Source: Lanius collurio | Lineage: Eukaryota; Chordata; Aves; Passeriformes; Laniidae | Direction: 5' to 3' | Assembly: GCA_020086605.1 (NCBI GenBank) | Contig: JACBWW010000045.1 | Span: 2,707,175 to 2,771,174 of the forward strand | Length of the DNA: 64,000 nucleotides | In this document: one piece after another, positions 33,760-44,389 of the stretch | How the letters are laid out: every line of letters begins with the position of its first letter | Numbering within the stretch: the stretch's first letter is position 1 | Position numbers and translations under genes: made by a program | The notes under the pieces: model-generated | Told to the model about the DNA's origin: nothing | Databases searched by the model: none | What the model saw: the letters and a program-made list of their open reading frames with translations, nothing else

Positions 33760-34160
33760 CGGAAGGCCCTGCCTGGGAGTGTTGTCTCATTTGTTATTAA
33801 TAACATCCATGGTGTGCACCCAAGCCGAGCCTCATTCCATGTGTCCGGTGTTTGGGCATCGTGTGCCACGGCCCATCTGGGCCTCGTTTGAAGCCCCTCG
33901 CAGTCGCAGGGGTCCATGTGCAACTGATAAAGGCCAATTTGGGGTGGCTGCGAGGGGGGGGGCACCTCTCTCCAGGCCGATCCAAGAAGGATGCCCTATA
34001 TGTTTTGGAAGTGCTAAACCCCAGGGAAATTACTTCATCCAAACCCGCTCCAGACCCCCGTAATGAAGGCTGTGATGTAGCCAGTGTTCACCCATGTTGA
34101 CTTTACAGTACTGGAATTAATCCATGTGCATTGCAGCTCGGTGAAATCATTTCCAGCTCG
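33760..34160. other. Unidentified non-repetitive block after the gap
   Basis: Contains the palindromic homeobox-like word TTATTAATAA (33792-33801) and differs in composition from its neighbours. I considered an LTR, but there are no matching ends or primer-binding site. A conserved non-coding element is the better guess; confidence is low. Confidence 0.3.
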
Positions 34161-36220
34161 TAGCAGCTCCGGGGCTGACTTCATCCTTGCAGCCCCAGAT
34201 GCAGATCCTCGGAGTCGGGGAAATCAGGGAGAGGCTGCTCCCTGTGCTCCTTCCTGGGGATGTCAAATTGTCCTGGGGACCATTTGGATCTCCCAGCTCC
34301 GTGTGGCTTCTTGGTGTTCTGCTCATCTGCTCCTGTGGCCAAGCTTCCTGCAGGGCTGGAGACAGGGATTTGCTGCTCCCTCCATGAGATTATTCCATTT
34401 TAACCCCTATAAAAATCCTGGTAATCTCACCGTGACCGCGGTTTGCCCAGGGTGCAAATTCCGGCCGGTGCTGTCAGCCGTGTCCAGAGTTTCCTTGGGA
34501 AGGGGGTGTGCAAGCACAGGGCTTTCCTCACTGCCACAAATCCCATGGCCCTCACCCTGGCAATCTTTGTGTCCTTTACAGATGGACACTCTGGGTATTT
34601 TTGTGCTGTTCTGATCACAGAAATTCGAGTGATGGGGAGTCCTGGCTGCCAGTGCCCTGCTGGGAGCTCATCCCAGCTCCAGGGTGTGAGCTCAGAGGAG
34701 CTGAGGAAAGCACAGATCCCTCCAGGTCCGCTGCCCAGCCCTGTTCCCCTTCCTTTTCCTTCATCCCTATTTTTCATTGCTGTTTTCTCAGTGAAAATGC
34801 AGCTGCCTTTTCCTGGGCAGTGCTCACTCCCCTACCTAAGTGAGAACAGGGAGCTCCTGCAAAGCGAGCACCGACCACCCCAGACCCTGAGTTTGGTGCA
34901 GTTTCATCAATCCAGTAACCCCAAATCCCCTGGGGATGGATCCTGCCTGCCCGAGCTCTGCCTCGCCCCGTGCCTGCTGCCCGAGGCTCGAGGGGGATAC
35001 TCTGGGGACCTCCAGCAGCTCCCACAGCAGGACAGTCCCCACATCAGGCAGATCTGGTGAACTGGGAAATTAATGGGAATTCCTGGATACTCAGCTTTTG
35101 GAGGAACTTCCTGAGCTGCTTAAAGGCTCTGGGGCAGCGGGATTTTAAAACATCTCTGAGGGTAATTCCTTAGATAAGGGAGAGAGCCCTGGACACTTCT
35201 GTGGGCATTGCAGGATGCCCCTTGGAATACTACGGGGTGTAGGGAAAGTGCAAAATGTGAGTATCCAAAAGGATTTATCAATCCTTGTATTTTTTGCCGA
35301 GCTGTTTGCTGTCTTACCTAACCCCTGTCATGTAATTGAATTAAGTTTGTTTAATTTCTCTCTTTAAAAAAAATGCATCTGGGACTGGTAAACTTAATTA
35401 AAAAGAAACATTGTTAAGCAGCCTGATACAGTCATAATTTGATTTAAAGTACTGGATGATACCAACATTATAAATGTAAAGTGATATGGCTTTTTTGGGG
35501 GGGGAAAAAAGGGGACCGAAGTGAACTTAAAATCCTTCTTCATTTGAGCCGGGGTTAATTGTGAAGGCTTTTTTCCTGCTGTTCTGTGGCTGTAGGGCTT
35601 TTCTGAGTGGGGGAAGAAATATTCCCTCCTCAGACAAAGGACTGCTGGATCATTTGTGCTCTGCAACCAAGCCAGGTTTCGGTACCTTTGTTCATGGAAT
35701 GCGAAACCCCGAGTGCCCTGAAATCAGTGCCAGAGCTCCCATGGATTTCAAAGGTACCAGGACATTTGGGATCATTTGCATTTTTTTGTGGCAGAATTCC
35801 CTGGATTTCAGGGAAGCTTCCGCCCAGCACGAGTCAGAGAGGTGGAAGCTGCCATCAGAACCTGTTTATAATGTTATTATAAACATATTATGTGCAATCC
35901 AGTGGGATAGAAGGCAGTATTCCTTTGGATTGCTGCTTTTCCTGACTGAAATCCAGACAAGTCCCGCTCCTCCGTCCAGCAGAGGCCGGCGCTGGGTCCG
36001 GCGGGCGCCCCCCCGCTCACTCTGATCCCGCTCCATAAAGCCGGGATATCCTGTGTTGCCCCTTCCAAATCCTTCCCAAATCTCCCTGCTGGGGTCGAGC
36101 CTGGCTGTGCCGGGAATTCACGCTCGGAGAGAGGGGAAAAACCCAGGGAGGATGGAAACTGCCCCAGTCCCACGGCAGCGCTGCGGGGACGGGGCCAGGA
36201 CGCTCGGCTGGCTCCGCTGA
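34161..36220. other. Intergenic; AT-rich candidate element at 35270-35490
   Basis: No gene recognised. 35270-35490 is AT-rich and non-repetitive with TTTGTTTAATT, ATGCAT and AACTTAATTAAAAAG. A near-perfect inverted repeat lies at 35864-35884. 36000-36220 turns GC-rich just before the minisatellite. Confidence 0.45.
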
Positions 36221-36221
36221 G

Positions 36222-36778
36222 GATGGAGCTGGGATTGGGGCTGGGATTGGGGCTGGAATTGGGGCTGGGATCGGGGCTGGGGCTGGGATTGGGGCTGGGA
36301 TCGGGGCTGGGATTGGGGCTGAGATTGGGGCTGGGATCGGGGCTGGAATTGTGGCTGGAACTGGGGCTGAGATTGTGGCTGGGATTGGAGCTGGAATTGG
36401 GGCTGGGATTGGGACTGGGATTGGGACTGGGATTGGGGCTGGAATTGGGGCTGGGATTGGGGCTGAGATTGGGTCTGGAGCTGAGATTGGGACTGGGATT
36501 GGGGCTGGAATTGGGGCTGGGATCTGGGCTGGGATTGGGGCTGGGATTGGGATCGGAGCTGGAGCTGGGATTGGGACTGGAGCTGGGATTGGGACTGGAA
36601 CTGGGACTGGGGCTGGAGCTGGGATTGGGGCTGGAGCTGGGATTGGGGCTGGGATTGGGGATGCAATTGGGGCTGGGATTGGGGCTTGGATTGGGGCTGG
36701 GATTGGGGCTGGGATTGGAGCTGGAGCCGGAACTGGAGCTGGAATTGGGGTTGCAGCTGGGTTTGGCGCTGGGTCTGG
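36222..36778 (+). repeat. G-rich 12 bp minisatellite (GGGATTGGGGCT)n
   Basis: About 46 units of GGGATTGGGGCT and its variants (GGAATTGGGGCT, GGGATCGGGGCT, GGGATTGGGACT, with some six-base GGAGCT half units). G is on the plus strand and C is scarce there. Because 12 is a multiple of 3, several frames stay open on both strands. They encode Gly-Leu, Gly-Ile-Gly-Ala, Pro-Ser-Pro-Asn or Gln-Ser-Gln-Pro repeats and are not genes. Runs of three and four G every few bases favour G-quadruplexes. Confidence 0.97.
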
Positions 36779-36779
36779 A

Positions 36780-38040
36780 TGGCACCCACATCCCTTCCAC
36801 CAGTGCTGCAAAAACATTTCCTAATTCAACACAACATAAAAGTGCTTTTTCCAGCAGCAAAGTTATTTTGTAGGAGCTGCTGGGTTTAACTTTTCCCTGA
36901 ATTATTTGCAGAGATATCCCAGACAGGCCAGGAGGCGGCTGGAGGGAGGGAACCCCGAATTTCCATCCCTGAGCTCAGGGAATCCCCTCCTGTAGTGGTG
37001 CAAAATCTCTGGGGTGGGCTTTGCCATCTTGAGCTAAACAAATCTCAGGGTGCCAGGGTGGTGCCAGTGCAAATTTGGCCCAAATCAAAGCCATAATTGA
37101 ACCAAAAAAAGCCAAATTAATGAACAAATGATGAACAATGGGATCTTCACTAATCATATTTGGTAGTTTGATTTCTTAAACTCTATGCTCTGTGTAGAAC
37201 TGTTCTGATGATGTGAGGAAGTGCACTCATGGACAGACTTAATTCCACTTATTTTAGCTTTAAAAAGAATATGTATAAAAATCTTCATAGAAAAATCTTA
37301 ATTGAAATTCTTGAAAATTGAAATCTAAGTTGAAAAATCTGAATTTCACTTTTTCATTACACTTTCCCCTTGTTTTTTTTTCTCCAGTTCCTTTTGCCTT
37401 CAATAAGAATCAGCCATCCTGTTTCCCTCTCCTCCAGGGAAAGAGGACCCGGCTGACAGATGCAGAGCTGAGACACATGAGAAGGAAAACACTAAAAATA
37501 ATAAAAATATAATTTTTCTTTCAACCTTCCTCAACTACAGCGATCTGAGCTGCAATTGGAGGCATAGCCCCCAAACTGGAAAGTGTAACAGGTTTGAATT
37601 TAACTTTCTTCCTTTAAACCTTAAATTTTATGGAGTTTTATGACTGAGAAAGTGCCCGAGAGCTCCCGGAGTGGCTCCAGCACAGGAGGGATCCCAGCAG
37701 GAGCTTTGCAGGTGTCCTGGTAGGAGAAGGGATTTCATGTTATTTGTTGAGTGGAAACCTTGATAAATTAAAGCTTTTCTTTTGTGTCTTGCAAATTATT
37801 CCCAATGTGTTCTTGATTTGGGGGAAGGTAAACAAACTGAGAGAGTTTTCAAACTCAGCGTTGTTCGCACATACAACAACTCCAGGGATCTGCAGGAAGG
37901 TTTGTGGGAGCACAGCAAGGGAAACCCATGGATCCAGGGAACTCCTTTTTCAGTCCCTCAACTCTGCTTGCCAGCCAGGGCACAAGAGCTTTTTAATTAT
38001 TAATTTTTTTGCTGATTCTCTTGGTTGCATTTTATTGCTC
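36780..38040. other. Intergenic, AT-rich, no gene seen
   Basis: Unique-looking AT-rich DNA, with poly-T at 37373-37383. Short open frames only. Confidence 0.5.
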
Positions 38041-38050
38041 TCGTATATAC

Positions 38051-38135
38051 AGAGAAAAAAAAAAACAAAAAACAAAAAAACCCCACCAAAAAAACAAAAC
38101 CAAACCCCCCCCCCCCCCAAAAAAAACCCCCCCCG
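38051..38135 (+). repeat. A/C low-complexity tract
   Basis: Poly-A broken by single C, then C runs of 14 and 8 separated by eight A. It ends about 75 bp before a CR1 fragment. Homopolymers of this kind are prone to sequencing error. Confidence 0.95.
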
Positions 38136-38204
38136 GGCTATGTTTTGTATGTTTATTCCCTATGATTTCGAGGAGAGCAGATCCATTCCTTACCTCCCAG
38201 AGTC

Positions 38205-38290
38205 CTGGGATCATTAAGGCTGGAAAAGAGCTCTAAAATCATCAATCCAACTGTCAACCCAGCACCACCACCCTGCTCCAAGCCGAATTG
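38205..38290 (-). repeat. Short CR1 3' end
   Basis: Antisense CR1: TGGGATCATTAAGGCTGGAA AAGAGCTC then ATCATCAATCCAACTGTCAA. Only the 3' terminal part remains. Confidence 0.75.
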
Positions 38291-41200
38291 TAAGAATTTG
38301 AGCAAACCCCATTTCTCAGCGCTCTTACCTCCACTCTGAGCTGCCCAGACAGGGGAACACAAACCACCTCGGGGCAGGGAATGCCATGGGAGGGAGGGAT
38401 GCTCCTTCAGACGGAGAAAGGATCGCTCCGAGCCAACTGGGATCCACCAGCCACCTCTCACTGAGCCCTGCTGGGAGCTGCCCAGCAGCGGGAGGGTTCC
38501 TTGTTGGCTTTCTCCAGCAGGCAAAGAGTCCTGGCAGCAGCTCCTGACCCATGTCCGGGTGGGAAGCTCTGGATCTGAGCAGCGCTGATCCCTGAGGTGC
38601 TGGGGGAACAGCCCCGGTCCTGGTCCCGACATCGCCCCATCCCGCTGCTCCGCTCTGCCCCAGCGCAGGGAACGAGTGATGCCAACAAAACCCCTCAGGA
38701 AAGCACATTAAGGAAAAGCCTGGAGTTCCTCCCTGCCCTCCAGCAGCAAAGCAGAGCTGCAGCCGGAGCTTTCACAATTCCTCGGTGGCTCCCTGAGTTT
38801 GCTGTTGCTGGGATTGGGAATTGGAGGATGTGCAGAGCAGGAGCCTTTTGGCTTCCTTGGGGCTGAGTTTCGTCGTGTTTTGCAGTGAACTGGAGGAATT
38901 CTGTTCAATATGGAAGTGCTTTAAGTTTGTGGAACATGGGACAATAAAACCAAGCAGATGCACAAATGCAGGCAGAAATCCAGGGAAAAGTACAGCTCAT
39001 CTCCCTACAGTTTATGGAAACTCCCCTGGCCCTCCTTGTGCTCCAGGCTCTGCTGTCCCGGGAGAAGGGGGAAGGAGAGGGAAGAGTGAAGTCCAACGGA
39101 GAATTTTTAAATCCAAACAACTTCTCCTGGCAGTGCTGGAGCCATCCAAGCTCCTGCCTTTGGTGGCAGCACTGGAGGAGAAGCCAAACTTGCCCTGGTG
39201 CTTTGTTTAGTGCCAGTGCCATCCCAAACCTTCATCTGTGGAAATGCTAATTACTCATTCTGTTCCAAACAATGCCCACCAGGTTTCCCAGAGGAAAAGG
39301 GACAATTTATCCAGGAACTACAGGGGCACAGCCAGACTTGAGCAGCACTGAAAGGCAACATGCCCTGAAATACAACCAGATGTGCAAGGAATACATGACT
39401 TTCCATGGGTAAAACCTGCTGCAGAGCCCAAATTAGACTCAGCTGCTACTTCCAGGTCTTGAGGGTTAGGAAAAAGCAATTTTTTTGTGGGTGAGCCATA
39501 ACCATGGCTCAGCCTTCCAACCACAGCTGGCAGAGCAGAGTATTTATTGGTGAGGGCAGATCTGCCAGATCAGAGATATTAAATCCTGGTTTTTAATTGT
39601 GGCTTAGCTAAACCCCCCCACAAGGCAAGGAACTAAGATCAGTGTATCACACACAGCAAGGAAAACAATTTTGTCCACTCTGAGTCTTCCCACTCTGCAG
39701 AGTGGGAACCAACCAAGGGTGGGAAAGCCCTGCACATCCCAGTGGAGGATTTCACATTTCACACAGGAGGATCTTTCCTCCAACACCCACACACTTTTTT
39801 CTTGGAAACCCTGGATGGGAAACCACAGCTGGCAGCACTGCTCCATGTCCACGATGTCTCTGTGACCCCCAAAACCATGCCTGGAGTTTTGGGCTGGGAC
39901 AGATTATCCTGATGGATGGAGAAATTCCATGGGAGCACAGCTGGGTGAGCTGGTGGATCCCAGGGAAGGGCTTGGGGAGCTCAGCCATGGATGGGACACC
40001 AAGAGTCGAGGAGGGGATGCTCCTGCAGATCCCCTTTCCCTGCTGAAAGCCAAGGGATGCTTGGCTGGAGCTGGCTCCCTCCTGGAACCAAAGCTCTCCC
40101 AAGGCCTTCCCAGCTCACCTTGTTTTTCCATTACTCGAGGACTCAGCTCGTTTCTCCAAGCAAATCCCCTGCTAAGGTTGCTGGGATTTGAATTTACGGC
40201 CACGGGAGGTGTTGAGCCACCAGGCCAGATGGTTATGTGCTAATTTCCACGGGTTGGAGTGGTTTGGGGATCTCAGCACAACTGTCCACATTCCCAAACA
40301 AGAGAAAGCCATAGCTTGAACTGTTTCCTACATTAAATCATTGCATGGTTTTCTTCTCCCCTTATTGCAGAAGAGGGTTTGATTTGGGCTGTATAATTTA
40401 CAGTTCACAGCCTGTAACCCAGCATAGCCAGGAGGAAACTTTGGAAGGGGAGATAATACCATGGAGACAGATTTGCCTCTTCCCCAAGCTGAAATTCCTC
40501 ATGAAGCTGAATTTTGTTGTCCAGTTCAGCTAATTCCGATTTTCTTCTGCTCCAGCAACACCAGCCACTGACAGACTTAACTGACAGATTTTATCCTTAT
40601 TTTGCACAACTCAGTGCTATTGGGTGGCAAGTCAATCACATTTATTTATGAATTTAAAATTAAAAGCAGAAAATAATACCCATCCTCCCTAAGGGGGTGG
40701 CTGAACAAGCAGCGTCTCCCCCAGCTTTGCGCGGGGAGTTCATGCGGCTTTAATTTCCAACACAAAGAATATCTCACTGGGCTGGGGGGTGACATCACCC
40801 TGCTCCCAAAACTTCATGTGGTTCTTTTCCTTGCTTTTAAAGCTATTATTTTACATCTCTGCCGACAGATATTTGTATTGGCACATCTCACGGAATATTA
40901 AGATTGTATCTTTTCTGTTTAATTTCAAACGGCGCTTCCTAACCCGAGTGCAAACTCACAACTCCAAACCATGAAGATGAGTGAAAGCTTCCTTGCAAAC
41001 CTCTTAATTTATTGTCCTTCTCCCCAGTGCCTCAGCCCTTCCAAGCTTTCATTCTCATCCCTCTTTATTTGCATTTAGGGCCATAATTAGCTGCATTAAC
41101 CGAGGATAGAGTAGCAAAACAGAGCGGAGTTTTCTGTCAGTCTCACCCAGGTGTGGGCTCAGCTTAAGGATAGAGTTTGAGTTTATCTCTGCACACGGGG

Positions 41201-41455
41201 AGGGATGGAGAAGCCTCAAACATGTCCTGGGGCCAGAAAAGAGCTGGTGAGGCAGAGACAGCAGCAATGAAGAGGAAAGAGTGGAAACAAAGCCCTTGGA
41301 AAAGCACTTTTCACCAGAGTTAGTGGGATTGGGATAAATTACCACGTCATGTTCCAACTCACCTGCCCCAATCCCATGGAAGAAGTAGCAAAGTTTAGTG
41401 CAGACATGGGGATTTGGTGTTGTGGAAGAACAAGCCCCAGAAACCTGCAATTCCA
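38291..41455. other. Intergenic; candidate element at 40555-41120
   Basis: No gene recognised in 38291-40550. From 40555 to 41120 the DNA is non-repetitive and AT-rich with scattered CpG. It includes GGCAAGTCAATCACATTT, TTTATGAATTTAAAATTAAA and CACGGAATATTAAGATTG, the kind of texture seen in conserved enhancers. Confidence 0.4.
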
Positions 41456-41459
41456 GCAG

Positions 41460-41685
41460 GAATGGACCTGCCCATCCCCGGCTTTTTCTGCACTGAAAGA
41501 GTGATTAAGCATTGGAAGAGGCTCCCCAGGGAAGTGGTGGAGTCACAAACCCTGGATGTGCTCAAAAACCAAGTGAATGTGGCACTTTATGATGTGGGGT
41601 AGTGGGCATGGGGGTGGCCAGTCAAAAGCTGCACTTGATGATCTTGGAGATCCTTTCCAGCCTTGATGATTCTGTGATTTTTTAA
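41460..41685 (+). repeat. CR1 LINE with complete 3' end
   Basis: Sense CR1: AAGAGGCTCCCCAGGGAAGT, GGTGGAGTCACAAACCCTGG and the terminal CCTTTCCAGCCTTGATGATT CTGTGATT. The ending differs from the AACCCAAACC type elsewhere, suggesting another CR1 subfamily. Confidence 0.88.
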
Positions 41686-41689
41686 GCCA

Positions 41690-44195
41690 GCCTCCAGAAC
41701 AGGCTCTTCTCCACACCACAACAACCAAGACCACAGGACTCCCCAGTGTCCCTGTCCTGCCCCATGTCCTGGCCACAGAGCTGCCTCCTCTGGGTCACCT
41801 CCTCCTGCTGCAGTGAGGACACAGCCCCACTGGGGTTTGGCAGCTGGAAGCTGGGCACCAGGTCGGGAATGTCTGGAATGTTGTCTTCACCGAGCTGGTG
41901 AGGGAGAGGCCCCAGGTGAAGGACCTGCAGCGTGGGCCCCAGTACTGGTGACCATTTGTCCAGGGGGGCTTGACAAGGCTGGCCCTGGTCTGGGACATTT
42001 GAGACTGTGCTGGTGCTGTGGATCCTCATCCTCCTCACCCCAGCCTTGGTGTTCATGGGGGCACTGGCCCATTTTTCCTCTCAGAGCAGGTGATGTGACC
42101 AAGGCCATCGAAGCACCAGGTACCCAGCAACTGTTTAAAGATCCCAGGCTGTGTTTGGCAAAAATAACATCCCTCCTCTCTAAAAAGGCTTTTTGCCCTC
42201 AGATTGCTGCCTCCAAGAGGGCTCCTGGGGGGCAGGTCCCAGATGGGGTTTTCAGGCCACGGGGTGCTGAGCAGGGAGCACAGGAAGGTGGCCCCAGCTG
42301 TGCCCAGCTGTGCTTCTGCCCAGGAATAGGGAATAACTCAGTATCAGCTTCCCCATAACTACTTTAATTTCACTTCTCCTGTGTGGTTTTCCTGGCAGCT
42401 AAACCAAGAACTCCAGCTTTTCCCTCCCCATATTCCACAGTGAGGAGAGCAGGGGTGACCCTGGGGACAGAGGGTCTTGGGACCCTGGGCACAGGGGGTC
42501 CTGGGGCTCACCTGGGGTTACCCTCTCTCCCTCCTTGGAGCCCTTCCCTGAGGTAAAGGCAGACAGGACTCATTTTAGAGCAATTCTAAAGGTTTTCTTC
42601 TTCATCCACATGCTGAATTCTGCCCTCTCTAAATCCCCTCTTATTACACATTCTTTAAGTATTTTCTTTAAGTATTATGAGAAAAGTTCAACACATCAGG
42701 AATTTTCCCCGTTACTTAGAGGGGGAAGGGGCTGGGTCTTGGGTTTATTTCTTGGCTCTGGAGAAGCTGTGATGAAGGAAAAGTGGTGGGAGAGCTGCTT
42801 TGAGGGATGGGAGGCTGGTGGCTGGAGAGGGGATGGAGCAGCTTCTTCTCACTCTCAGACACAACCACCAGCCAAAAGCCAGGAGCTGAGCTGGGAAAAG
42901 CCACGTTAAAAATGTTCCTGGCAGCACAGAGATGAGAAATCCTGCTTTTCCAGAAAGACTTTGGAGGTTGCAGTGAGATATCCCACAGAAGGTCCTGTTA
43001 TATCACACTGGAGGTCCTGGAGAAACTCAGCAGGGCATCAGCCACAGCTGGAGGAGGGTTCTTGTGGGGACAGGTCCTGTTGTAGTCCCATCCTTACCCC
43101 ACCCCATATGGGCATTATTGACCCTTCCTTGACTTCCCTGCTTGTTGGGGTTGGCCATCACCCGTCCCTCTCTCATCCTGAAGGGATCCAAGTGCCCTAA
43201 TTTGATTTAACTCTCCCCAAATGCTGTCTGTATTGTTTTTACTTCACTGAATCATTTCCTTAAGGTTTAATCCTATTCCCTGTGCAGACTCTAGGGGGGG
43301 GTTATGTATAAAATAACATAACAGAGATTTATTTTAATTTATCTTTAACTAATGCAGCGCACGTGGAGGTGAAGAGCCTCCTTAGGAGGTCAACCAAGAA
43401 ACTTCAGCGCTGGTTGGCCACCACCATAAACTGCCCATTTCTTGCTCAGATCTGTCATTTTTGCCATGGAATAAATTCAGGATTGTCCTGTGGACAAGGA
43501 CATCTTGCCATCACCTCCTGGTTTGGATGGAGTCAGCCCAGAGGTGCCACAGCCCAGCAGGGACAGAGAGAGGACACAGTCACAGAAAAGCAGAGGTTCT
43601 TCAAAGTTCATGAGGGGCAAAATAATCATGGGATGAAATGAAAGCTGTGCTGGGGCATGGGACATTTGAGAATGTCAGGGAAAACAATCTCCTGAGCGCT
43701 GTTTTACGCTACCACGGGTGTTTTCTGCCAAGAATTCCTCAGCCTTCAGCAGTTTCTGTTTGAAAGACTTGGAGGAAAAAGAAATATTTGTTAATCTGTT
43801 AATGACTAATTAGTTAATGACTCCTGTGAAACGGTGGTTGTGTTTACAAAAATTCAAGTTGAATATTGGCACTTGCAGCTCCTGTAGAACCCAACCTGGT
43901 GTTGTTCCAGCCCCCAGAAGGGTCACTCAGCTGCCTCACATCCTCTCCATTGCAGCCTCTCCAGGACATTCAGAAACTGCTTAATTCCAGCTCTTAACCC
44001 CTCCTGTAACAAACCTTTCCTGTGTGGATCAGGGCAGCTGTTTGTGCCACTGCCTCATCCCTAAGTTCAGGTTTTTTCCTCCAAGGAAAGGATTTTATTT
44101 GCACATTGGAATATTGGATATTTGCTTGCATTTCTCAGTGCAGGTGTGACAGATGTGAGTACATTCAGTTATATTTACCATATATTTATGTGTTG
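41690..44195. other. Intergenic; homeobox-like direct repeat at 43798-43822
   Basis: No gene recognised. 41690-42100 is GC-rich with open frames on both strands, but shows no splice context or family match. 43290-43640 is distinct in composition and unidentified. 43650-43870 is AT-rich and carries a direct repeat of GTTAATGACT around a TAATTA core. Confidence 0.45.
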
Positions 44196-44199
44196 GGTT

Positions 44200-44385
44200 T
44201 TTGGTTGCCCAGAGAAGCTGTGGCTGCCCCTGGATCTCTGGAAGTGTCCAAGGCCAGGCTGGATGGGGCTGGGAGCAGCCTGGGACAGTGAAAGGTGTCC
44301 CTGCCCATGGCAGGGGTGGAATGAGTTGGGCTTTAAGGTCCTTTCCAACCCAAACCATTCTGGGATTCTTTGATTTACAAGTGAA
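44200..44385 (+). repeat. CR1 LINE with complete 3' end
   Basis: Sense CR1: CAGAGAAGCTGTGGCTGCCC, AAGGCCAGGCTGGATGGGGC and TTTAAGGTCCTTTCCAACCC AAACCATTCTGGGATTC. Confidence 0.92.
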
Positions 44386-44389
44386 TAGA

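Noticed and set aside
33046..33965. Two long minus-strand open frames of 230 and 274 residues
   Set aside because: They run through the N gap and the AAATA array; most of the length is undetermined residues and Phe/Ile/Leu/Tyr repeats.
33760..34160. Solo LTR of an endogenous retrovirus after the gap
   Set aside because: I could not find TG...CA ends with a target-site duplication, a primer-binding site, or a convincing promoter and poly(A) pair.
35877..36860. Several long open frames on both strands, 157-327 residues, with Pro/Ser/Asn, Gln or Gly/Leu repeats
   Set aside because: They exist because the 12 bp minisatellite unit is a multiple of 3 and contains no stop in these frames. Their coexistence on both strands points to repeat artefact.
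41682..42056. 124-residue minus-strand open frame in GC-rich sequence
   Set aside because: No family similarity, no convincing splice sites and overlapping open frames on the other strand. It could be an old pseudogene, but nothing supports that.
43290..43640. Possible LTR-like block with a TATA-like and an AATAAA-like word
   Set aside because: The words (TATAAAATAA, GGAATAAATTC) are common in AT-rich DNA. No terminal repeats or flanking duplication were found.
44142..44159. T-box half sites (AGGTGTGA) as TBX22 autoregulation sites, also at 812, 1698, 3648 and 21591
   Set aside because: An 8-base motif is expected about twice in 64 kb counting both strands, and the handful seen is only slightly above that. 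There is no palindromic pair of the strong-binding type.
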